From the NCBI GenBank assembly GCA_965238045.1, contig CBDEGU010000012.1:930001-994000 (forward strand): DNA of 64,000 bases. Reading direction: 5' to 3'. Positions 26,391 to 33,921 of this stretch are shown piece after piece. This stretch comes from CBDEGU01 sp965238045 (GTDB lineage Bacteria; Acidobacteriota; Terriglobia; Bryobacterales; UBA6623). The notes under the pieces are model-generated. The model did no database searches, was not told the DNA's origin, and was given only the letters and a program-made list of their open reading frames with translations. A program made the translations under genes and the position numbers. Positions within the stretch are counted from its first letter, which is position 1. Every line of letters starts with the position of its first letter.

Positions 26391-27983
26391 CTACGGCAAC
26401 GCAAAACTAAACAGTGCGCGTCCCGAGGCCACCGCGATGTGCTGCCGTCGCTCGTCGCTATAGGAAATCGGATTGCCCCGAACCTGTGCTCCGGTCTCGA
26501 AACGCCACAGAGGTTTCCCGCTCGCCACGTCGAGGGCGAAGAACGACCCCTCATTGGTCCCGCTGAACACCAGCCCTCCGGCGGTCGAGAGCACGCCAGC
26601 CCAGGGCGGAGTCTGGAGTTTGAACTCCCACCGGAGCTTGCCGGTCGGCGCATCGAGCGCCCGGATCGCCCCCCATGCCTCGCCGCCCGGAATGCCCTTC
26701 TCCCCGCCTCCCATGAAGGGTTTGCCGGGACTGTATTCGGCTTCCAGCTTGTAGTAAATCGAACCGACTTCCCTCACCGCCACGTAAAACAAGTCCTTGC
26801 CTGGATCATATGACGGACTGAACCAAACCGTCGCACCGTTGAGACTGGGATACACCAGCGTGCCTCCCGGCGACGGGAACTTTCCGGGGATACGTATCGG
26901 CCGCCCGTTGTCGTCGAGTCCACTGCTCCAGGTCTGCTTGGCATACTGAGTGCCCACAAGAAATTTTCCCGTCTCGCGATCGAGCACATAGTAATAGGCA
27001 TTACGATTGGCCACGGCCACCAGCTTTCGCTTCTTGCCATAGACCGTTCCCTCGAACAGCACCGGCACATGGGTCGAGTCCCAGTCATGCACATCGTGCG
27101 GGGTGAACTGGAAGTACCACCGCATCTTGCCTGTGTCGGCGTCGATGGCGAGCAACGAATCCGAGTAGAGGTTGTCGCCCGCGCGTGCATCCCCGTTCCA
27201 GTCCGGACCTGGGTTTCCCGTGCCCCAATAGATGAGGTTCAAATCCGGATCGTAGGAGCCCGTCACCCAGGTTGGCGCCCCGCCGGTTTTCCAGCTATCG
27301 CCCGCCCAGGTCTCGTTGCCCGGCTCACCCGCCGCCGGGATCGTGTACAACCGCCACAGCCGCTTGCCCGTGACAGCGTCATAGGCGTCGAGGAAACCCC
27401 GAATGCCCATCTCGCCGCCCGCGATGCCAACAATAACCTTGCCGTCAATGGCGAGCGGCGCCGCCGTGACCGAATATCCCATCTGGTAGTCTTCGATCTT
27501 CGATTTCCAGCGAACATGGCCCGTTTTGGCGTCGAGCGCGATCAGTTGCGCGTCCAGCGTTCCGAAATAAACCGTGTCTTCGAGGATCGCCACGCCGCGA
27601 TTGCGCCGGCCGCAGCACAACCGGAGGTCCGGCGGCAGGTAATGTTCGTATTTCCAAAACGGCCGCCCGGTTCGCGTGTCGAGCGCGGTCACCCGGTTCG
27701 GCGATTCGGAAACGTACATCACTCCGTCGGCGACGATCGGCGAAGCGTCGATCGGCTCGGGGCTGGTGACCTGGTAGACCCAGTTCACTTTGAGCTGTCC
27801 GACGTTTTTTGCGCTAATCTGATCGAGCGGCGAATGCCGGTGACCGAGGAAATTGCCCGAATAGGTCAGCCAGTTGCGTGGCTCCTTGTCCGCGTCCCGA
27901 ATCCGCTCATAGCCGACTTGGGCGCTCAGAGGAACGCCCGCCGACAACAAGACCGCCAAGACCGTCCGGCGGAGGAACTTCAC
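26391..27983 (-). CDS. PQQ-dependent (quinoprotein) alcohol dehydrogenase, lanthanide-type signature
   Basis: Periplasmic eight-bladed propeller dehydrogenase that oxidises an alcohol or sugar and passes electrons to cytochrome c. After a signal peptide (RRTVLAVLLSAGVPLSAQ) come a PQQ-contacting vicinal disulfide, C123-C124 in LRLCCGRRN, and the catalytic region PHDVHDWDST with D300. D302 gives the D-x-D spacing that marks lanthanide-dependent members, against calcium-dependent ones with Ala or Ser there. The start is a GTG overlapping the stop of the upstream cytochrome (GTGA), so the two are co-translated. The substrate is unknown. Confidence 0.9.
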   Translation of the reverse strand: MKFLRRTVLAVLLSAGVPLSAQVGYERIRDADKEPRNWLTYSGNFLGHRHSPLDQISAKNVGQLKVNWVYQVTSPEPIDASPIVADGVMYVSESPNRVTALDTRTGRPFWKYEHYLPPDLRLCCGRRNRGVAILEDTVYFGTLDAQLIALDAKTGHVRWKSKIEDYQMGYSVTAAPLAIDGKVIVGIAGGEMGIRGFLDAYDAVTGKRLWRLYTIPAAGEPGNETWAGDSWKTGGAPTWVTGSYDPDLNLIYWGTGNPGPDWNGDARAGDNLYSDSLLAIDADTGKMRWYFQFTPHDVHDWDSTHVPVLFEGTVYGKKRKLVAVANRNAYYYVLDRETGKFLVGTQYAKQTWSSGLDDNGRPIRIPGKFPSPGGTLVYPSLNGATVWFSPSYDPGKDLFYVAVREVGSIYYKLEAEYSPGKPFMGGGEKGIPGGEAWGAIRALDAPTGKLRWEFKLQTPPWAGVLSTAGGLVFSGTNEGSFFALDVASGKPLWRFETGAQVRGNPISYSDERRQHIAVASGRALFSFALP

Positions 27984-28783
27984 AGATCCCCCTTCAGCGT
28001 CACAAGATACGCCACAAGGTCATCGATCTCCTCGCCGCTGAGTATCGGCCGGTAGCTCGGCATGGGAGACTTCCCGGTTTCTCTGTGTAATTCCGCAATC
28101 TCGCTCTTCCAAAAAGAGTGAAGCTTGTCGGATAGATCACGAATCTGGATGGAAAACGGATCCTCGTTCAGGCGCAACCCTCGCACGTGAACGCCATCGG
28201 CTGTACGAATTCGTACAATGACGAAATGGTCCTCCATCTCGGCCGGCCGCCGGTCGAGATAGGCCCTGCCAGGAAGATCCGCCTCGGGATTAAGCAGCGC
28301 CCGCCGCAGGAAAACACTGTTGCGGCTGGCCCCGATCGCGCCGAGTTCCGGGCCGAGCCGTCCGCCTTTCGCCTGGATCGCGTGGCAGCTCGCGCAGTGG
28401 CCCTTGTGGAAATAGATCTCGCGGCCCTTCTCCGCGTCGCCGACAATGGCATCGGTCTCCTGCCTGCCTAGAGAGCGGACATGGGCCACCAGCCGCCATA
28501 CATCCCGCTCGCCGAACCAATGCCCGGCGGGCATCTCCGTGCCGGGAATTCCCAGCCGAATCACCTGAAAAAGCGCACTATCGTTGGCGGCGCGCGGAAG
28601 CGCTGGCCGGGCCAGCGCGGCCCCTCTGCCGCCCGTTCCCTCTGGGCCATGGCATCCGGCGCAGTGCCCCCGGTAGAGCACTTCGCCCTCCCGCAGATCC
28701 GCCGCCGTCAGGGAAGGTTGCGGGGGCGTGGTTTGCCCCAGGAGAACGGATGAGACACCGACGAAGAGAATCAGTCGCCGCAC
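27980..28783 (-). CDS. Two-haem cytochrome c, partner of the PQQ dehydrogenase
   Basis: Periplasmic electron carrier of 267 residues. It has a short signal peptide (RRLILFVGVSSVLLG) and two CxxCH haem sites: CAGCH at 41-45 and CASCH at 130-134. Candidate axial Met residues lie in GTEMPAG and KSPMPSY. The start is GTG at 28783. Its stop overlaps the PQQ dehydrogenase start, so it is the likely direct electron acceptor. Confidence 0.9.
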   Translation of the reverse strand: MRRLILFVGVSSVLLGQTTPPQPSLTAADLREGEVLYRGHCAGCHGPEGTGGRGAALARPALPRAANDSALFQVIRLGIPGTEMPAGHWFGERDVWRLVAHVRSLGRQETDAIVGDAEKGREIYFHKGHCASCHAIQAKGGRLGPELGAIGASRNSVFLRRALLNPEADLPGRAYLDRRPAEMEDHFVIVRIRTADGVHVRGLRLNEDPFSIQIRDLSDKLHSFWKSEIAELHRETGKSPMPSYRPILSGEEIDDLVAYLVTLKGDL

Positions 28784-28953
28784 GCGGGTACCATGCTACC
28801 ACGCCGGCCACGGTGCCGCTGCCAGCATGGCGCTCGGTCTTGTAGAGCGGCGAGTCTCGGGCGCCACAAGAAAAGTCCGCCTGTCATAGCTCCAAAACCC
28901 GCCCGAAACGCTCAATCTCGGCCGGTAAATTTTTAGCTCCTATCTCTGTTTAT

Positions 28954-28976
28954 GGTGTTGAAGGGCAATGATAATG
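28954..28976 (+). repeat. Left copy of 23-bp perfect inverted repeat (orphan ISNCY end)
   Basis: This 23-mer (it begins GGTGTTGAAGGGCAATGA) is the exact reverse complement of 32282-32304, which contains the terminal repeat of the ISNCY-like element. Here it is cut at once by the end of the IS3-type element, so it is the remnant of a second ISNCY-like end. Confidence 0.75.
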
Positions 28977-29043
28977 GAATGGACCCCAAAAGCGAGACCA
29001 GTAAAGAAGGGACAATGAACCAGAGAACGGCAAGGAGGTTCAA

Positions 29044-29466
29044 TTGTCTCGAAGACGATTCAGCAAGGAGTTCAAGCTGGCGGCCGTCAGGCGGCTCGAA
29101 GCCGGCGAGTCGGGCTCGGCTCTAGCGCGCGAGCTCGAGGTGAAACGCGAAAAGCTCTACCACTGGCTGGCCTAAGTCGAGCGCTATGGCGTCGAGGGAG
29201 CCTTTCCCGGCCCAGGACGCCGCCCCGACGGCAGCGCCCGTGTCGAGCCCAGCCGCGAGGCCGAGGCCCGCCTGGCCGAGCTGGAACCCAAAGTCGGCCG
29301 CCAGGCCATGGAGATTGATTTTTTGTCCGCAGCCTTGCGGCGTGCCGGGGATCTGCGCCGGCCCAGCATCGTCAGTGGAACCGGCGCCTCATCGACCAAG
29401 TACGCGCCGCAAGGCAGCAAGACAACAGTGCCCACAGCAACAAGCAGCACGGCGACAGGGAGCTAA
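29044..29466 (+). pseudogene. IS3 orfA, nonsense mutation
   Basis: Helix-turn-helix protein of an IS3-type element (SRRRFSKEFKLAAVRRLEAG, then SALARELEVKREKLYHWLA). Translation from TTG 29044 stops at a TAA at 29173-29175. The same frame then continues with coding-like sequence (VERYGVEGAFPGPGRRPDG, then ELEPKVGRQAMEIDFLSAAL) to 29466. The gene is therefore broken after 43 residues. Confidence 0.75.
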
Positions 29467-29472
29467 GGCGAA

Positions 29473-30295
29473 ATGAGCGCACGCGATCTGTGCCAGTTGA
29501 GCGGACTGGCTCGCTCGAGCCTCTACCGCAAGCCGAAACCCCGGCAGCGAGCACGCCCGGCAACTGCGCCAGGCGATCGTCCAGGTGGCCTTGGACCATC
29601 CGGCCTACGGCACGCGGCGGACGACCCATCAAGTGCGCCGTCAAAAGCTGAGCGTCAACCGCAAGCGCGTACAGCGGGTGATGCGCGAAGAGAATCTATT
29701 GCGCCGGAGTCGCCGGAGGGTTCCGCAAACGACCGACTCGAAACACTCGCCGCGGCGTTACGAGAACCTGACGCGCGAGTTGCGGCCCACGGGTCCGAAC
29801 CAGTTGTGGGGCTCCGCTATCCGCTATGTGCAATTGAGAAACCGCTTCGTCTATGTGGCCGTGGTGTTAGACGTATTTTCGCGGCGGGTGGTGGGTTGGG
29901 CCGTGGGTTCGACTATGAAAACTGAGTTGCCGATGGCGGCGCTGGAACAGGCTCTAAGCAGCCGCCGGCCGGCGCCGGGTTGGATACACCATTCCGACCA
30001 GGGCTGGCAGTACGCTTCGGAGGCCTATGTGGCAACACTGCGCAAAGCCGGCGCGAGGATCTCGATGAGCCGCAAGGGCCGGCCGCGGGATAACGCTCAT
30101 GTGGAAAGCTTTTTCAAGACTTTGAAAACGGAGGAAGTCGCATGCAACGAATATGAAAGTTTGGCCGAGGCGCAGGCCGAGATCGGCGCTTATATTGAGC
30201 GGGAATACAATCGCAGGCGATTGCATTCGTCGCTGGGGTATCGGCCGCCGGAAGAGTATGAGCGGCTGCTAGAAGAGGCGGCTGAGGCCGCCTGA
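29473..30295 (+). pseudogene. IS3 orfB transposase, frameshifted and lacking the first catalytic Asp
   Basis: The start MSARDLCQLSGLARSSLYR is typical. The frame shifts near 29540-29550, after which VALDHPAYGTRRTTHQVRR continues to 30295. The DDE core is incomplete: NQLWGSAIRYVQL has Ala (codon 29816-29818) where the family has the first Asp. The second Asp (HHSDQGWQY) and the Glu (RDNAHVESFFKTLKTE) remain. The protein cannot be an active transposase even if the frameshift is repaired. Confidence 0.8.
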
Positions 30296-30556
30296 GTTTT
30301 CTTAAGGCATGAGCAGATCTATCGATCCGATGGCGCAGCAGAAGGCGGGATGCGGCCTCGCTGGGCGCGCACCCCGCGCTCATCGTTTCGATGAGTCCGC
30401 GGCCGGGTATTCCTTGGCGGGATGCTCTCCAGCAGAGCCCGCCTCCGCTTCCCCGGCTGACTCGATCATGCCTCGATGCGGCTGGATACGCTATGCTTTT
30501 TCATTCAACCGCAACACGTCCCTTATTTCTTGGCCTCGCCTCAGGGGTCCACTCCA

Positions 30557-30614
30557 GAGCCTTCTTGCCGGCGAGAGAGAACATGCTGTCCAGCGACATG
30601 GATTTACGAGTCAT
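30557..30614 (-). pseudogene. Truncated start of a short-chain dehydrogenase (SDR) gene
   Basis: On the minus strand an ATG at 30614, preceded by a GGAGGAG ribosome site, reads MTRKSMSLDSMFSLAGKKAL. This is how SDR proteins begin, just before the TGxxxGxG cofactor loop. The reading is cut there by the right end of the IS3 element. The rest of the gene is not found at the other end of the element, so it was lost by deletion or rearrangement rather than split by a simple insertion. Confidence 0.6.
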
Positions 30615-30718
30615 CTGTGCTCCTCCCCACTCGCTTGTCCGCATTTGGAAATGGCATGGAACGGGAGCGCCCCATGCTATCAGCCTGGGCGCGCCAAGTC
30701 CAGCGCGCGGCTGGTGCG

Positions 30719-30744
30719 TGTCAAGAGGCAATAGAAATGTCCCC
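30719..30744 (+). repeat. Left terminal inverted repeat of the ISNCY-like element
   Basis: Begins TGTCAAGAGGC and ends AATGTCCCC. It pairs imperfectly with 32277-32302. Confidence 0.75.
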
Positions 30745-30750
30745 GGTAGC

Positions 30751-30771
30751 AGGGCGATAGAAATGTCCCCT
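30751..30771 (+). repeat. Inner left inverted repeat (21 bp, perfect)
   Basis: The 21 bases AGGGCGATAGAAATGTCCCC plus T are the exact reverse complement of 32251-32271. Confidence 0.8.
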
Positions 30772-30940
30772 GGTTCGTAAGAGAGTATCGTGTTCGTCGG
30801 GGCTGTGGAAATGTGGTAATCGCGTTAGCGATTTCCAAGGGGCTGTGGGAAGGGGGGGAAACCTTTCGTTGTCCTCCCTTCCTGCCTCGCTCTCTCGATA
30901 GGTTTTCCACGCTTTCCATAGCCCCGTCATTTCCACAGCC

Positions 30941-32206
30941 CTACGATTTTGCCGTTTTCCGTTTTCGCGACAGCAGCGGCCGCCAGGGATGATCCGCCGC
31001 CGGTTTGCGCGGCTGCCAAATCACTCGCTGCTTCGGTTTGGGACGGCCCTTTGGTTGCGGCCTGTCGATCTCCTCAAACCCCACCGCGCGGCCCTCGAAC
31101 CGTACCCGCAACTCACCGTCCCGTCCCTGCTGCACCTTCACCCGCCCGCCCGCTCCCAGACTTTGATTCCGCTTCGGCTTCAGCTGCAAGAATCGATTCT
31201 CGCAACGCACCACCAGGTCGTTCGAGACCCTCCGCTCGGTCTCCAAACAGAACACCCACTTGAGGTCCAGACCCTTGGGCAGACGCCGGTGAAAGTCCGC
31301 TTCCCCCGCTGGCTCGCGGGCGAACTTGGCGTTGTGTTCTTTCAGATATCGCTCGTCAAGATAACGGTTCGCTGCTTCGTAATCGGCGATGCCTTCCAGC
31401 CGCATCTTCTTGATCATGCGGTCCTGATGGGTGCCGTGATGCCGCTCTACCCGGCCCTTGGCTTGTGGCGACGAGGCCGCGATAATGCGTATGCCTAGCT
31501 TCGCGCACATGCGCCCGAACTGCGTCTGAGGCTCAATGCCCTCGATCGCTTCCCGCGATGTCGGCTTGCGCTTGTAAACGTTCTTCCAGTCGCAGTACAG
31601 CGCCTTGGGAACGCCGTAGCGGCGCACCCAGGTTTCGAGCAAGTCGGCTGCCGCCCAGGTGGTCTCCTCGCTGGAGAAACTCCCCAGCGCTACGCCGGTC
31701 GCATCGTCGACAAAGTTCATCAGGCAAGCTTTCGGCCCGCGTCCTTCCAGCCACTGGTGGTGCGAGCCGCCGGCCTGGATCAGCTCGCCGAAGTGCGCCT
31801 TGCGCTGCCGCCGTTTACGGTGCGCTTTGCGCTGGCGCTGGCGGCTCCACAGCCCGGCGGCCAGCATCCAGCGGCGCAGCGTCCTCACCGATAGTTTCAG
31901 ACCGTGGTCTGTCCACAAATGCTCGGCCGCCAGCGTCGGCCCGAAACGCTCGTGCGGCTCGCCCGAGTAGTGCTCGCGCACCAGCTGCAGCACTTGCTTG
32001 CGAACTGCCGCCGGCTTGGCTCGGTTCGATACCCGGCCCACGTTGCCGTGCTGGAGCGCTTGCGTGCCTCCCGCGCTGTAGCGCTTCCAGATCCGCTTGG
32101 TCTGGCGATAACTGATATCGAGCATCTGCGCCGCTTCGCTGAGCTTCAACTCGCTTTGCTTCACCCGGCCCAGCACCTGGCCCCGCCTCAATTCCTTCTC
32201 GTTCAT
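30941..32206 (-). CDS. ISNCY-family transposase, first catalytic Asp apparently replaced
   Basis: DDE transposase of about 421 residues. The N-terminal part is helix-turn-helix (LSEAAQMLDISYRQTKRIWKR, then RRWMLAAGLWSRQRQR). The core has HFGELIQAGGSHHQW, where relatives read (Q/L)DGS; here G146 stands at the Asp position. D206 in YCDWKNV and E254 in KGRVERHHG remain. ATG 32206 with a GGGAAGG site is the better start; TTG 32221 is the alternative. If G146 is truly at the catalytic position the enzyme is dead, yet the frame is intact over its whole length. Confidence 0.85.
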   Translation of the reverse strand: MNEKELRRGQVLGRVKQSELKLSEAAQMLDISYRQTKRIWKRYSAGGTQALQHGNVGRVSNRAKPAAVRKQVLQLVREHYSGEPHERFGPTLAAEHLWTDHGLKLSVRTLRRWMLAAGLWSRQRQRKAHRKRRQRKAHFGELIQAGGSHHQWLEGRGPKACLMNFVDDATGVALGSFSSEETTWAAADLLETWVRRYGVPKALYCDWKNVYKRKPTSREAIEGIEPQTQFGRMCAKLGIRIIAASSPQAKGRVERHHGTHQDRMIKKMRLEGIADYEAANRYLDERYLKEHNAKFAREPAGEADFHRRLPKGLDLKWVFCLETERRVSNDLVVRCENRFLQLKPKRNQSLGAGGRVKVQQGRDGELRVRFEGRAVGFEEIDRPQPKGRPKPKQRVIWQPRKPAADHPWRPLLSRKRKTAKS

Positions 32207-32219
32207 CCATGTCCTTCCC

Positions 32220-32250
32220 AATCTAAGCTCCTCCTTCGGAGCCTTAGATT
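32220..32250. promoter_or_regulatory. Hairpin upstream of the ISNCY transposase
   Basis: AATCTAAG pairs with CTTAGATT and, inside it, CTCC pairs with GGAG around a TTC loop. The hairpin lies between the terminal repeats and the transposase start. It may block transcription entering from outside, or hide the ribosome site. Confidence 0.5.
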
Positions 32251-32271
32251 AGGGGACATTTCTATCGCCCT
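32251..32271 (-). repeat. Inner right inverted repeat (21 bp, perfect)
   Basis: Exact reverse complement of 30751-30771. Confidence 0.8.
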
Positions 32272-32281
32272 CTCATGGGGA

Positions 32282-32304
32282 CATTATCATTGCCCTTCAA
32301 CACC
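32282..32304 (-). repeat. Right copy of 23-bp perfect inverted repeat
   Basis: Exact reverse complement of 28954-28976. It overlaps the right terminal repeat of the ISNCY-like element, which spans 32277-32302. Confidence 0.75.
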
Positions 32305-32400
32305 GCGCGGCTGGCGCGAGTGTTCTGCGCGTCTGGTCCATCCCCAGCGCACCTCCTTGACTTTGGAACGCGCGAAACGCTACCTTGACACACTTCCCGG

Positions 32401-33777
32401 ATGCATTTTCTCGATTGGATCGTCGTCGCTGTATTTCTCGCCGTGCTCGTCTTGATCGCCGTCAAGGCGCGGCGCACGCGCACGCTCGACGACTTCACGG
32501 TGGCTTCGCGCGATATGCCGCGCGCCATCGTCTTCGCGACGCTGGCGGCGACCTACGTCGGACCGGGATTCACGCTGGGCATTGCCGGCAGCGCCGCCGA
32601 GCACGGCTACGCCTGGTATCTGATCGCGGTAATGACGCCGCTGCAAACGATCCTGATGGGCAAATGGATCGCCCCCAAGCTGCGTGAGTTCTCCACTTGC
32701 CACAGCGTCGGTCACGTGATGGGAGAGATCTATGGCCCCGCGGCGCGCCTGGTCACCGGCATCCTGTCCTTCCTGTTTAGCTCATTTGTCGTGGGACTGA
32801 TCGCGCGCGGTTTCGGCGAGGTCGTCCACAACTTCACCGGCATTCCAGTCGAAACCGTGATCATTGTCGGCACGCTGCCCGTGATCGCCTACGCCGCGCT
32901 GGGGGGCGTGAAAACCGTCATCCTCACCGACGCAATCCAGTTCACCGCTCTGTCGATATCCATTCCGCTGGTGATCGTTTTCTCGGGATTCCTGTTTAAC
33001 TTCGAGGCCCTCGCCGCCGCCGTGCCGGCGACGCATCTGAGCTTGCGGGGCGACTATTCGACGGTCGAGCTGGCCGGCCTGATGGCTTCGTTCTTCTTCG
33101 GAGAAATGCTGCTGCCCTTCTATTGCGTCAGGGCCCTGGCCGCCCGAGATCCCAAGCAGGCCGGCGAAGGCTTCATGGCCGCCGGGTTGTTCGGTTTTCC
33201 GTGGATGCTCGTGGTCGTCACCATCGGCGTGATCGGCGGAGGCACGGTGAGCGGCGTGGCCACCGACCAGATCTTCCTCAAGACAATGGAGGCCTACCTG
33301 CCGGTCGGCGTGCTGGGACTGGTGCTGGCCGGCATTTTCGGCATCATCATGAGTTCGCAAGATAGCTGCCTGCACAGCGGCTCGGTCGCTTTCTCGATCG
33401 ACATTTTCCAGCACTTCCGCCCCAATACTCCGCCGGCGACGCTGCTCAGGTATAGCCAGTGGATTGTGGGCGTGATCGGAGTCGTCGCCATCCTCTTCGC
33501 GCTGCGAGTGCCCAATCTGATCGACGCTGTCTTATACGTCTACACGCTTTGGGCGCCGACGGTCGTTCCGCCCCTGATTATCGGGCTGTTGTGGAAGCGG
33601 GTTCCCAGGGCATGCGGCCTGGCGGGCATCATTGGGGGCGGCATCGGAGCCGCTGTTTGGGAATGGGGCCTCGCGAATCCCTATGGCGTCCCGTCGCTGG
33701 TGGTTGGCATGCTGGCCAACCTGCTGGCGTTTTCCATCGTTGCCGTAATCCAGCGCCGCAAGGAGGCCGCGCGATGA
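32401..33777 (+). CDS. Sodium/solute symporter (SSS family)
   Basis: 458-residue inner-membrane transporter with about 12-13 helices. Recognisable regions are DDFTVASRDMPRAIVFATLAA at the first helices, LGGVKTVILTDAIQ, and GIFGIIMSSQDSCLHSGSVAFSIDIFQ, which matches the SSS signature around helix 8. The ligand is unknown. Its stop overlaps the ATG of a 41-residue membrane peptide (ATGA), so the two are made together. Confidence 0.92.
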   Translation: MHFLDWIVVAVFLAVLVLIAVKARRTRTLDDFTVASRDMPRAIVFATLAATYVGPGFTLGIAGSAAEHGYAWYLIAVMTPLQTILMGKWIAPKLREFSTCHSVGHVMGEIYGPAARLVTGILSFLFSSFVVGLIARGFGEVVHNFTGIPVETVIIVGTLPVIAYAALGGVKTVILTDAIQFTALSISIPLVIVFSGFLFNFEALAAAVPATHLSLRGDYSTVELAGLMASFFFGEMLLPFYCVRALAARDPKQAGEGFMAAGLFGFPWMLVVVTIGVIGGGTVSGVATDQIFLKTMEAYLPVGVLGLVLAGIFGIIMSSQDSCLHSGSVAFSIDIFQHFRPNTPPATLLRYSQWIVGVIGVVAILFALRVPNLIDAVLYVYTLWAPTVVPPLIIGLLWKRVPRACGLAGIIGGGIGAAVWEWGLANPYGVPSLVVGMLANLLAFSIVAVIQRRKEAAR

Positions 33778-33899
33778 TGAACATCCTGATCGCGGCGTCC
33801 TGCGGGATCTGCATGATCGCGGGCGTCTATGTGGTCTTCGTGATCATTCGAGAGTTTCCGAGCCTGCGGAACCGCGACGAATCAGACCCTCCAGCATGA
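33774..33899 (+). CDS. 41-residue single-helix membrane peptide, coupled to the symporter
   Basis: Short frame starting at the ATG that overlaps the symporter stop by four bases. It has one strong transmembrane segment (ILIAASCGICMIAGVYVVFV) and a charged tail (REFPSLRNRDESDPPA). Its size, topology and translational coupling resemble the small subunits found beside some SSS transporters (the YhdT- or MctS-like arrangement). A role as an accessory subunit is inferred. Confidence 0.6.
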   Translation: MMNILIAASCGICMIAGVYVVFVIIREFPSLRNRDESDPPA

Positions 33900-33921
33900 G
33901 AGTGCGCTGGCGGCTCAGGAT

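Larger units (their letters stand above)
28975..30556 (+). mobile_element. Decayed IS3-family element
   Basis: Bounded by imperfect 13-base inverted ends: TGGAATGGACCCC at 28975-28987 and GGGGTCCACTCCA at 30544-30556 (12 of 13 match). It carries an orfA with an in-frame stop and an orfB with a frameshift and a lost catalytic Asp. About 250 non-coding bases lie between orfB and the right end. Flanks show no target duplication: the left is an orphan ISNCY end and the right is a truncated SDR gene, so the site has been rearranged. Confidence 0.8.
30719..32302 (-). mobile_element. ISNCY-like insertion sequence with nested inverted repeats
   Basis: A 1584-base element with one transposase gene on the minus strand. 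The outer terminal repeats are 26 bases and imperfect (30719-30744 TGTCAAGAGGCAATAG..; 32277-32302). A second, perfect 21-base pair lies just inside (30751-30771 and 32251-32271). More inverted repeats sit between the left end and the transposase stop (GGGCTGTGGAAATG at 30800-30813 against 30928-30941, and palindrome AATCGCGTTAGCGATT at 30818-30833). An imperfect direct repeat, GCGCGGCTGG(T/C)GCG, flanks it at 30705-30718 and 32305-32318. Confidence 0.8.

Noticed and set aside
28955..32302. Functional composite transposon
   Set aside because: Both transposases lack the first catalytic Asp and no cargo gene lies inside, so present mobility is unlikely without help from another copy.
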